Assembly (NCBI RefSeq): GCF_964204645.1
Contig: NC_134033.1
Coordinates: 7,786,231 to 7,850,230, forward strand
DNA: 64,000 bases
Direction: 5' to 3'
Source of the DNA: Tubulanus polymorphus
Taxonomy: Eukaryota; Nemertea; Palaeonemertea; Tubulaniformes; Tubulanidae
This document shows, in pieces, positions 1 to 9,836 of the stretch. The position numbers were made by a program, and so were the translations under genes. The stretch's first letter is position 1; every line of letters begins with the position of its first letter. The notes beneath the pieces were generated by a model. It had not been told where the DNA came from. It saw only the letters and a list, made by a program, of their open reading frames with translations, and ran no database searches.

Positions 1-520
1 TAACTTATAGAATTTATACAATGTCTTCAACTTTCAGGATTGACTTGCATGTTTTTTTTTTGTTTTTTGGTTTTCTTTTTAACTATCAGACGTTAAGGGC
101 GGGGGGATGTTGTCTACTGTTATGTACTAACTCATACTATGGTCAAGTTTCAGGTTCGCGCTTCATGCACAGCGTATTCCTGGCTTCTTATATTTCAGAT
201 TTCCGGTTTGTAACTGTTTCTGTGTATGGGTATTGTCCCTATTGTAGTTACCTCTCTATGTAAGCGCATAACATTTAGTTTTCTGGGCATTTAGACCATG
301 TGAATCTAGCCGGATAAAGAGCTTTAATTCGCTATCGTTTTTCGCTACCGCTCCGCCGGTCATTAAACAGTTTGACGTTAAAGCGTTGTCCGTTGTTAGT
401 CCTTTTGTCGCTCAGTCTCCGACATGAATTATAGTGCATTTAAGATCAATGGATAGATACACCTACCTCATTTCTATCAGTGCTGTTCGTTTTGTGTATT
501 ATTCCATTCGAATGAATCAC
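1..520. other. No recognised gene or repeat
   Basis: Pyrimidine-rich sequence to the left of the last visible URB2-like exon, probably intronic. I see no splice-bounded coding stretch and no repeat that recurs elsewhere in the window. Confidence 0.4.
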
Positions 521-685
521 CTGACATTTCGCAAGACATGAAGACAACAGATGTATAACAGCCGGTAACATCGTTACTACATTAATGACATTTTTTGGAA
601 TGTCGTTCAACAGGTCGTTTGTTATTTGTTCATGAAGAATTTTCATCTCCGCTGTCGTTTCACAACTTTTCTGAGTGTTCTTCAT
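521..685 (-). CDS. URB2: URB2-like, exon 12 of those visible
   Basis: This 165-nt exon lies between a CTTCAG acceptor and a TCAG/GTGATT donor, phase 0 to phase 0, 55 codons. It encodes ILHEQITNDLLNDIPKNVIN and LPAVIHLLSSCLAKC. It fits as the next exon after 13403 by phase and by resemblance to the APAALSELLQ-type stretch of URB2, but an intervening exon in 2.4-4.2 kb cannot be excluded. The gene continues past the left edge of the window. Confidence 0.6.
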
Positions 686-1377
686 CTGAAGGAGAATGAA
701 AACAGTTTGTTTAAGGTTTTAAATAAATTGCCCATGGGCAAAGTGTGGTTTACCTTGAAAGCTAGAGGTTGTTTGGAGTAAGGGCATTGCTTGAAAAATC
801 TTATTAATTCGTGACTTCAAAGTTCTAGAAGTTTATATTGTATTCTATGTTTCTTACAGTATTATTTTGTAGTCAAATAAGACCAAAGATAAACATTGGT
901 TTATGGTCTGCGTCCAAAATTTCGTAGGGTACAGGCAGGCGCGGGAGGGAAACTATTTTATATTTTCAAAAAAATATTTTTCACAATATGAAAAAATATT
1001 CAAATAAAATTCACATGATGTCACATCTCAGAGGGTGGCTGAATATCGAGTCTTGGGAACGAAACCTCTTCCAATGTAAGGCCGCGGAAGCTAAAACACC
1101 GGGGCGTAGTATTGGATCGTTTTAAATCCTGGAATTTACCACTACAATATTCAGACCTCGACCTATACCTATAGTTTGCTGCTTAGTATTTTCAGGTCAC
1201 AAGAAATTACAATTTATTACAAATTCTATCAAACAGCGTTACAGCATCACCATACCAGTATAGTAGTCATTTGAACGTGTGTTTGTGTGCAGCAGTCTAA
1301 TGTTTTGCACTCATGCGCAAGTGGAGGCCTGTGTAGTGAACGTTCGCTTCACTTCAATCTCAATCACCGGGTATTAA

Positions 1378-1966
1378 CCCTTTCGCTACGTACACGCTTG
1401 CACCGCCCCGTACGTAAGGTATTTTCCGAAAAATTCGATTTTTTTCAAATTGTTTTTAACCCCGATTTTTCGCGTTTTTATCGAAGATTATGATGTTATT
1501 TAGTGAAAATCAGTAAAAATTCATACCAACAGCCTTTTCTGTAGGGGGGCGTGTTGGGGGGGGGGGGGTCAGGATGGGTTAGAAATTTTTTTTTTTCAGT
1601 TCGTCCCAAGAGTCGTCTCCGCCCAGTCCGAAATCACCCCCGTCATCTAAATCGTCATCTTCACTGTCGTCGTCGGCGTAAATCTTGCCTAAAACTTGAT
1701 TAGCACTGAAAACTTTCTTTCGAGCAGCCATCTCAATCCCGCGCAAATTACCATGTGCTCAACAGGCTGACAGCACCAACTACTGACGCATTTTCGCCAT
1801 CTGTTGTTTAGAAAGCTAACTATCTTGTCTTACATGCGTTTCCATACTGTTTGCTGTGTACGCGTTCGAGTTATAAATCAATAGGTGCATGACGTTTCTA
1901 CAACGTCATACGCACAGCACGTGTCACTCATATGACGTTTCCAAAACGTCACACGTAGCGAAAGGG
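1378..1966 (-). mobile_element. piggyBac-type non-autonomous element (589 bp) with TTAA target duplication
   Basis: The ends are CCCTTTCGCTACGT and its reverse complement, a perfect 14-bp inverted repeat. TTAA flanks both sides (1374-1377 and 1967-1970). The host repeat without the insert is seen at about 57110. TTAA plus a CCCTTT terminus is the piggyBac signature. Inside the right end are two near-palindromic ACGTTNNNNAAACGT-like blocks, possible transposase binding sites. It retains only a short N-terminal open frame. Confidence 0.8.
1579..1731 (-). pseudogene. Truncated piggyBac transposase N-terminus, 50 codons
   Basis: The frame starts MAARKKVFSANQVL, continues through an acidic Asp/Glu/Ser-rich stretch (DDDSEDDDLDDGG) and ends after ELKKKNF at an A-tract. 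Transposases of the PGBD4/piggyBac group begin with a short basic helix and then an acidic disordered segment. The DDD catalytic core and the C-terminal cysteine-rich domain are absent, so this is a deletion derivative that may be carried only as element filler. No promoter is visible. Confidence 0.55.
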
Positions 1967-2419
1967 TTAAAATGAAACAATACCTATGGCGATATGTGAA
2001 ATAATTATATTCTCACCAGCAATGAGCATTTAAAATTCGCACATATACGGCACCAGTCCAATGAAACGTTCGCCATTAATGGCTTTCCCATAATTATTTT
2101 AGTAGCGCCGGGAATTCCCCGTATATCCCAAAAACAGCCAATCACATTCGCTCGTAGAGACGACGCCCCCGATCGAGGTCATTGCAATTTTATACGCAAA
2201 AGCTAAGAATTTTCCCGCCAAAAACAGTTTTTCGTCGAATTTAAACAAAGTTGACCATGTCATCGACGGAGTTCATCATGCCTTCAATCGCATCGATTAT
2301 ATGTCGTTTAACCCGAGAACCAATGAAAAAAATGCTCACATAAAAAAACGTACCGCGATTTTACATGAATTGGCTCAATGCCAACCTCATACTGCTAACA
2401 AAGGTAAACCAAAAACCAA

Positions 2420-4190
2420 GAGGTACCTGGTAAGAGGTCGAAGCAAGGATCCCTGAAGGCTTATGGCATCTAAAGTACTGGTAGATAGAAATAATGTTTA
2501 AGTAATGTTTAATGATGTTGCCCAGCCTCTGACAGCCCCGCATTTTAGAAGCTTGCCAAACTAATAATATTGTACCTAGTCTGGGTTAGAGTACCGGTCT
2601 AGTATTTTCCCTTACAATTTTTAAAACATGCACTGAGCGAGGTGCTGGCTTGGTGATTGGCTTGCGGTACTTTGTAATAAGCTGAATCCCCTTGTTGAGT
2701 ATTAAGTGCATCGCTGGATGGTTTCTGAGCTGTTATATGATGATGTTTTGATGTGGTGGCAGGTTTTGTCACCTGAAATCTTATGTTTACAACTGCTGTT
2801 TGGTCATTGTTTGTGATCTTATTAATTGAAACAAACAAGGAAACTAATCTAGATATGTTGTTGTTGCAATCACACCTATCATCATCTTTATACCTTCTAA
2901 TAATGAGTGTCACTTACTAAAGTATCACAATAATAGGGAAATTTGATTATTTTTCAGCTCCCACGCGTAGTGGGTAATGCTTTTAGATTTGGCCAACACA
3001 TGATCTGAAAAATGCCCGCATCTCAGCTATTAATAACGAACCGGACATGACGTATATGGTACAGAACATTCAAATTGAGCGAGCTAAAGTGCTTCTTTTT
3101 TTATATAGCTTTGACCAAATCGCAATTAACAGATGTTGAAGGATCCAGAAATCAAATCAATTAGCCATTATCAAGTGCAGGAGTAATAAGTATAAAAAAA
3201 TTTGAAAATTCAGCATGTACATAGATTCAAATAATCCTTCAAAGTAATTTTTTATTCATTTTTTCAGACTGACAAATAATAGTTCAATCTACCTTCTAGA
3301 TAATTCTCAAAGCTATTGAATGGCACGAGAACAGGAACTGGCATCGAGATTGAACAGAAAATACATGGACTTTCCCAAAGAGATGCCAGTTTCAAGAGAT
3401 GCCAGTTTCCAGCCTGCTCAAAAGCTAAACGCATATGATGCATGTTGAAAATGCTGGCAAGTTTAAGAACATAAATTGATCCAACCTTACCTTAGCTAAA
3501 CAGTTCCTAATCACCAGCCGTGTCCAAAATCCAAGAATCTTCCCCCGTTTTGTAGTATTAAACTTATTTATCTAAAAAAATGAATCAAGCATTACGTATA
3601 GATAAATGCAGAGAGGATGACCTGAGCTCCTCAAATTGTGAAATTGAATTCAGAGCCAGATTTTATAAACCAGATTTAACTTTAATATAGGGTTTGAATA
3701 AACTATGAACCAATTGTGAACACCCAGGATCCATGCGTCAGTTCATTTTGGGGTCCCTTACGACAAATCAATATCAGTTTTGGATATATCTTCACATTGA
3801 CACGTTTTTTGGGGTGGGTCAAATATCATTTATAATTAGTTTAGAGTACCTAAATATTTTCAGAGAAACTTCATAATCTGAAAAAGTGCATCCTTTAATG
3901 TGTTCCATAATGTGTTCAGTGTTCCATATATGACCCCAATTTGTTGATTGAAAACGTACAAGCTAGGTTCTAGCCATGGGTATATATATATGACCCCTTG
4001 GGTCAAAGTTGTAAATCTAATTTCATGGAGCACCACCTGGTGAATTTTCTACTAACCTACAAGGCTCATATATGAAACATTGGACTTTTTAGTTTAGGTA
4101 GCACAGGTGCTATTAAACACAGCTATGAACTGTTGCACCATCAACAATTCTTAAACTTATGATAGGCTAATTTGGAGGGGTTAAATTTGA
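2420..4190. other. No recognised gene
   Basis: AT-rich sequence without a splice-bounded coding stretch. The minus-strand open frame at 2599-2913 has no family resemblance. The end of this stretch carries fragments related to the repeats at 742 and 4199. Confidence 0.35.
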
Positions 4191-4429
4191 CCCGCAGGGC
4201 CATGGGCAAAGTGGTATACCTTGAAAACTGGAGCTTTCCAGCTTGGAGTTTGCCAAGGGCATTGCCTCTTAAGAGTTTATAGCCTTCAAAAATCTATCAT
4301 ACATTGCATTTTATTTTCAAATAAGGCCAAAAAATAAACATTTGTTAATGGTTTGTGTCCAAAATTTGGTAGGGTAGGTAGATAGGGAAACTAGGGGTCC
4401 ACCATGCCCACTTGGGAAGTGGTTCCAAA

Positions 4430-4579
4430 TGCTCAACAATCTAACAATTTCAATATTCAACGCCCCCTGGTGACCGTATACAAAAACCAATGACCTTGAA
4501 ACTCACCACAATCATATAACATGTCAGCAGCTATGATTTTGTAATTGATTGTGATAACAATATATGCCTCGTTACCAAT
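4430..4579. repeat. Left part of a CTCF-motif dispersed repeat, split by the 7-kb transposon
   Basis: It contains CAACGCCCCCTGGTGACC, the TGACCTTGAAACTCACC block and the ATTGATTGTGATAAC block, in the same order as the units at 11640-12060. It stops at CCAA, followed by TTAA and the transposon. The repeat resumes with TATGGAAATACTAAG directly after the second TTAA at 11626, so this and the next repeat entry were once continuous. Confidence 0.75.
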
Positions 4580-4583
4580 TTAA

Positions 4584-4597
4584 AGTAGTTCTAGAAT
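4584..4597 (+). repeat. Left terminal inverted repeat with TTAA target site
   Basis: AGTAGTTCTAGAAT directly follows TTAA (4580-4583). It is a perfect 14-bp match to the reverse complement of the right end; identity is lost at base 15. Confidence 0.85.
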
Positions 4598-4732
4598 CTA
4601 AAAATGAAGTTTATGTCATATCATGGCTAAGGGTTTCTTAAGATGATTGGAAAAGAATTAGTGCAAAAAAAAAATTTTTAACAGATTTAGAGAGCTTTTT
4701 CTACTATAGCCTGAATCAAAACATTGCGCCAT

Positions 4733-4764
4733 AGTCACGTGACCTGATGACGTAGTAAATTGAC
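4733..4764 (+). promoter_or_regulatory. Subterminal inverted element upstream of the THAP gene
   Basis: This 32-bp block contains the palindrome GTCACGTGAC (E-box CACGTG) followed by TGATGACGTAG (CRE/ATF-like). It matches the reverse complement of 11430-11461 at 29 of 32 positions. It lies 75 bp before the THAP start codon. The matched copy is immediately upstream of the start codon of the other gene, so a paired promoter element is the simplest reading. Transposase binding is the alternative. Confidence 0.6.
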
Positions 4765-4839
4765 ACGCAGTAGTACTACTGGTTAGTAGACGCTCCATTC
4801 CTACTGTACTACGGCGATCAGTTTTTTAGCGTGTTTATA

Positions 4840-5195
4840 ATGGTAAAGAAATGTGTAGCATACGGTTGTTCTAAAACAAACAAAGACGGAGTATCTCTTC
4901 ATCAATTTCCGAACCCAGAGAAGAATAATGGGAACGATTTAGCAGAATTGAACCGGCAAGTAAAACAAACGCGAGCCGATTGGGAAGGCCCTCCCGGTCA
5001 GTACGGCACTCCGGCTTGGAATTCGTGCGTTTTATGTTCGGATCACTTTACCCCTGACCGTTTTGAGCCTAAAAGCTCAGTTGCCATAGCCCTCAGATAC
5101 AAAGTTAAAAAGTGTATTAAAGGATGGAGCGGTCCCGACTATTTTTAAGCGGAGATCCGACTCCAAAGCTCAGCGTTGTGGTAGCGAGTCGCGAG
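4840..5195 (+). pseudogene. THAP zinc-finger exon with a single-base frameshift
   Basis: The start codon is ATG at 4840 (MVKKCVAYGCSKTNKDGV). Zinc ligands are C5 and C10, then the CSDHF Cys and His. The frame reaches RYKVKK and then runs into a stop at 5146. One base out of frame the sequence reads VLKDGAVPTIFKRR, the canonical THAP C-terminal AVPTIF motif. Removing one A from the A5 run at 5107-5111 would reconcile the two. The exon ends GAG/GTTAGT at 5195. The run length could also be a consensus error. Confidence 0.8.
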
Positions 5196-5449
5196 GTTAG
5201 TATTGACATTTTGTAAATCCGAGATGTATATTTACTGTGATTGGTATGATTTATTTGTTTTATTGACGCTTTGAACGCACATGTTGACATCTGTCAAACT
5301 TGATCAATTCAATTTCAATTCAGTATTTTCAGGCCTAATTGCTTGATTCAGTCGTGCTGCATGTCTTATCTGAGCGTTTTATACATATCAGCGCTAATTT
5401 GTCTTTTAATCAGCTCATCAACTCGCTGTTGGCTGAAGAAAATCAAGCA

Positions 5450-6863
5450 AGTGTATGGAAGGCGAAAACCACCAAAACATGGTTATATGTCATTCGATAA
5501 TAAAAAGGTTTAAATTGATGATGAAAACATATAAAAAGGTGATGAAAACAAATAAAAAGGTGATAAAAACATGAAAAACTGTCAAAAGGCGATAAAAGGT
5601 CGATCGATGGTATTTCATCATATTTTCATATTTTATCACCTTTTTATCTTTTACCACCTTTTCATTATCTTTCAACAGCAACCATTCGATGATACGAATG
5701 CCATCTATCGGCATAGAGACGCGTCAATCCATCTATTTCAGGCGAATAGCAGATAGGACAACTCTAACAAATGCGTAATAATAAGTGTCGGGTAGCCTAA
5801 ATCAACTTAGTCGAGAAATCGTTGAATGCGCGGGCGTCATGACATGTGTATTTGTATAGGTTTTATTGCACTTTTGGGTTCAGGTCCAGGAGAAAATTCA
5901 TATTTACATGAACTTTGATAATGCCAGTTGCACTAGTTCAGTCGTGCGTGCTACGGGCAATAATCTCGATTACTCGGGAAATGTCTTCTGACAATTTGTC
6001 GAGACTAAGTTAAGCTAAGGCTCGAATCCAGAATGTCAAATAGCAAATGATCTTAAATTTTCAGCAACACCTTCACTTGTTTGCTGACAAGCGAATTGTC
6101 CAAATAAATTGATCAATTCTATTCATAAATCATTTTGCTCGTTAATCAATAAGGATAATGAATTTTTCGCTTTGTCAGTTTTAGAAAGGATTACTTAGTA
6201 TCTTTCCTGATAAGAGTCATTCATGAATTGCCAAAATTTTATGAATATGTGATACATAAAATTCTCACAACAGTCTAATAAGAGTAAGTAAGGCATCACA
6301 ATTGTTGACGCAAAGTTTTTCTTAAGAAAAATTAATAAGCATTTTCTTATTAATATTAAAGGTACCCCGAGAAGTCATTGAATGGAACAAAAATGCCTCA
6401 GAATCCAAGCATTCTAGATAAATTTACAAAAAAATGATCAAAATTCATTAGGAAATACATGTAAATAAGGGACTCGAACATGATCATATTCAATTTGTTC
6501 GGGATTCGAAGATTATAGCGCGACAACAGAGTGTGGAGTAGAGACATTGGAAATCATATCTACTTTTTACCAGAAATAGATGGATTGATAGCCTCTATAT
6601 GCACAGATGGCGTTAGTAGTATCATCGAATGGTTGCTATTGGCAACCGTTGAAAGATAATTAATAGGTGGTAAAAGATGAAAAGGTGATAAAATATGAAA
6701 ATATGATAAAATACCATCAATTGACCTTCACCTTTTGACAGGTTTTCATGTTTTCGTTTTACATGTTTTCACTATCTTTTTGTATGTTTTCATCATCTAT
6801 TTAAACCTTTTGATTATCGAATGACATACAACCATGTTTTGGTGGCTTTCGCCTTCCATACAA
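5450..6863. mobile_element. Long inverted-repeat element inside the transposase gene
   Basis: Arms of about 300 bp (5450-5752 and 6572-6863) are reverse complements at high identity. They begin TGTATGGAAGGCGAAA and end TTTCGCCTTCCATACA. The middle is about 820 bp with no coding sequence. Both arms are rich in AAAAGGTGATAAAA-type repeats. The sequence left of it (AAAATCAAGCAAG) and right of it (AGTGACACAACAAC) reads as one open frame if joined, so it may sit in exon 2 rather than in an intron. It is likely a foldback or MITE-like element; a short AG or CAAG duplication is possible. Confidence 0.65.
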
Positions 6864-7973
6864 GTGACACAACAACAACAAACCAAGAAATCTCTCCTAT
6901 GCCTATTGATGACTGCTTTGATGATACTCCTCCACCATGTCCAAACACTGCTGATTTTTCAACCCAAGTCAATTTGAAACCCGTCAAGTCAAAGATTTAC
7001 AAAAGAAGTAAAGGTAGGTTTCATAATAGGTAATTAAATTTCAATTTTTATGACCCAGGCCTAGGCAATAGCCTATTCAACACTCAACCGTTACTTTTAA
7101 TTCAAGGTTCAACAGCAAAGCCGCGAATTAGAGACGTGATGACTCAGACACGAGGTTCACTGACTAACTCATGCGATCAAAGTTTTGTCTCTGTCCAGGA
7201 CTATTTGGACGATTTTTCTGATATCGACGATGACCCTGAATGTGATTTCATGAGCCAGGATCCCGATTATCGACCGAGCACTGATGATGAACAAGATGAA
7301 GTGTAAGTTGGTCATTGTTTTTTTCTAGTTCATTTTAACTTGACGTGGTCAATACCGTATGGTATTATGTATCATTTTAGAGACGAGATTGCTGTAGGAC
7401 CCTGTAGTAGTAAAGGCGAAAAAATGTATCTCGTTAGTGAAAGTCATCTGCTGTCACTATTCAAACAATGTCCTATGTGTTTAACAGAGTCAGAACACAG
7501 GATTAGTATCAACGGTACTGCGATAACGATTTTTCAAGAATGCCAATCAGGTTTTTGCGGCTATACAAGGACATGGTCAAGCCAGCCGACTATAGGCAAT
7601 ATAAAAGCAGGCAACATAACCCTGAGCGCTGCTTTTCTACTTGCGGGACTGTCACCTGCTAAAGCACTAAGATTTTTAAATCATATAAATGTGCAGAATA
7701 TTTCATATGACACCTACATGAAACATCAGGCCAAATATCTAATTCCGTCCGTAAATGATGTCATGACAGTCGAACACGCTGAATTCGTGAATGAAATCGC
7801 TCACGATGGAAATGGTGGTATCATGGCATTCGGTGATGGTCGAGCAAGTAGTCCTGGTAAGTTTCTTATCTTTACGTTTGGACAAATAACATTCTATTGA
7901 AATAATATGATATTATTAACATATGTATACCAACAATTTTTAGGTCATTGCCATGGAAAAAGAAGGCCTTACT

Positions 7974-7976
7974 TGA
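7974..7976 (+). other. In-frame stop in the transposase exon
   Basis: In exon 7944-8112 the frame reads MEKEGLT-stop-ALAQLDAEG and stays open to TWHVDK. The family usually has a basic residue at the stop position. TGA is one C-to-T change from CGA, so CpG decay is a simple explanation. Confidence 0.75.
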
Positions 7977-8693
7977 GCCCTAGCCCAATTGGATGCGGAG
8001 GGGATTAAAATAAAGGAACTGGTAACCGACAGGCACGTGTCGATACGGAAAATGATCAGGGAACAACATCCAACTATCAGACACAGTGTCGATACATGGC
8101 ACGTTGATAAAGGTACGAAATTATCTTAGATAAAGTGAATATGGTAGATATCAGGTTAATAACCAGTAAAGTAATTTTTTAAGGAATGAGTAAGAAACTG
8201 ACTGCTCTTGGCCAGGAAAGAGATTATGAGCTTGTCAAAAAATGGAAACCAGCAATTTCTAAACACCTGTACTGGTGTGTGAATAAGGGGAATGGAAACG
8301 CTGATGTGTCTGTGGCAGCATGGAAAGCCCTCGAGAATCATGTGATTAACATTCACAATCATTATGACCCGGACTTCGATAGATGTTTGCATGGTGAGAT
8401 AGAGGAAAGAGAATGGTTTAAACCTAGTAAGTAATAATAAGCAGTTTGGCTTGTATCAATGCATGTGGAATTCTGATCAACTGTTAAATTTGCAGTCTAT
8501 TTCAGAATAATTGATGGATCACAATCCAAAACATAATAGGTAACATGTATCATATCAGACTTGTTTACATATATTTATGTCATACATTATACGGTAACAT
8601 GTATCATATCAGACTTGTATCTATGTCTTACGGCTTCTGGTGTTTGTCTACTCTCACTCTTTTTTAACCTGAATCTTACTATTGTATGTGTGC

Positions 8694-9135
8694 TATCAGT
8701 ATAATGCTTTTTGATAATCTTGCTACATATAACTTAATTTCTCAAGAATTTTATCATCTGTTCTGTGATGTGTTACTACACTGACTACACTATATATGGT
8801 TTTTACCATGCACTGGGCTACAAAATTTGAAAACATTATGCTAGTGAGATGAAATATTTTAATTGCAGCGTCTAAGGCTTACACAAAGTTAAAAGGAATA
8901 GCCTTCTCGACCAATATCAGTATAATGCTTTTTGATAATCTTGCTACATATAACTTAATTTCTCAAGAATTTTATCATCTGTTCTGTGATGTGTTACTAC
9001 ACTGACTACACTATATATGGTTTTTACCATGCACTGGGCTACAAAATTTGAAAACATTATGCTAGTGAGATGAAATATTTTAATTGCAGCGTCTAAGGCT
9101 TACACAAAGTTAAAAGGAATAGCCTTCTCGACCAA
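8694..9135 (+). repeat. Tandem duplication of 221 bp over a transposase splice acceptor
   Basis: 8694-8914 and 8915-9135 are essentially identical. The unit carries the 3' part of an intron, its AATTGCAG acceptor and the first 45 bp of the exon. A 3-bp overlap (TAT) sits at the junction. The second acceptor (exon from 9090) restores the normal exon, so splicing could skip the first copy. Confidence 0.9.
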
Positions 9136-9836
9136 TATGATGAAAGATGTCAGACAGCTGACACCTAATAGCATTACATCTGGAGGCGAATCTTCTTTCA
9201 TTATTGAATCATATGGCTCCCAAGATGCTACATTTCAGCTATCACTGTATTCGTGCTAGGTAAGTAACAACTATGGAATAAATAATGAGAAAGATTATTG
9301 GATATCATTGGTGTGACGTGTAAATAGTACAAATACTGGTAAAATTGTGATGTTGATTAAATATAGGTATCAAAAAGCTGTGTTACATCACAATGAAAAT
9401 TCAAATAGGGCTCAATCCAAGACCAAGGATGGTGATGACGGGTATAATATTGTTTACCCAAAGAACAAGAAAGGCAGCCACACACTTTGTAAAGTGTTTG
9501 AAAAGGCCACATATGGTAAAGTCTAATAGAAATGCAGTGTTAATTGCCATGATGGAAAGAAATGATAGATTTATACTGTTTTTCCCATTGTAGGATATGC
9601 CACTAGGCTAATGAATGCTGTCTACGAGAGGGTCTTGAGTGACAACAAATATTTAGAAGATTCGTCAAAGCCACCACCGTTGACCAGCTCTGTTAATAAA
9701 GTATCGAAAGAGGAGGCCATCAAGCTGCATAAATCGAGATTTGTTGACAAATGAAACAAATCATGAGCAATAATGCTGCATTATAATTGACCTGTAGTTT
9801 ATTTGTACATATATACAGTTATTTACACATATAACG

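Larger units (their letters stand above)
742..2412. mobile_element. Non-autonomous DNA repeat, copy 1, split by a piggyBac-type insertion
   Basis: The ends read TGGTTTACCTT on the left and AAGGTAAACCA on the right, a short terminal inverted repeat just inside the palindrome TTGCCCATGGGCAA. Most of the body recurs at about 56428-57548 in the same order and orientation. Single ends or parts recur near 4199, 12663, 13109, 20860 and 47840. No transposase is present. Copy 2 lacks the 589-bp block at 1378-1966, which shows that block to be a later insertion. Superfamily unknown; exact boundaries could shift by 20-30 bp. Confidence 0.6.
4840..9754 (+). pseudogene. THAP-domain DDE transposase of the Kolobok-like element, decayed
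   Basis: Inferred exons: 4840-5195, part around 6864-7013, 7107-7302, 7381-7856, 7944-8112, 8184-8426, 9090-9259, 9367-9515 and 9594-9754 (stop TGA). Exon 1 encodes a THAP zinc finger: MVKKCVAYGCSK, then CSDHF, and AVPTIF in the shifted frame. Later exons carry the DDE core family phrases LFKQCPMC, AFGDGRASSPG, ELVTDRHVSIRKM, TWHVDKG, HGEIEEREW, HFSYHCIRAR and HHNENSNRAQ. Lesions: a +1 shift in an A-run at 5107-5111; a 1.4-kb inverted-repeat insertion at 5450-6863; loss of roughly 30 residues with a phase clash between 7856 and 7944; an in-frame TGA at 7974; a 221-bp duplication over an acceptor; and a frameshift near 9205. The role of the ancestral protein was cut-and-paste transposition at TTAA. 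Confidence 0.82.
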
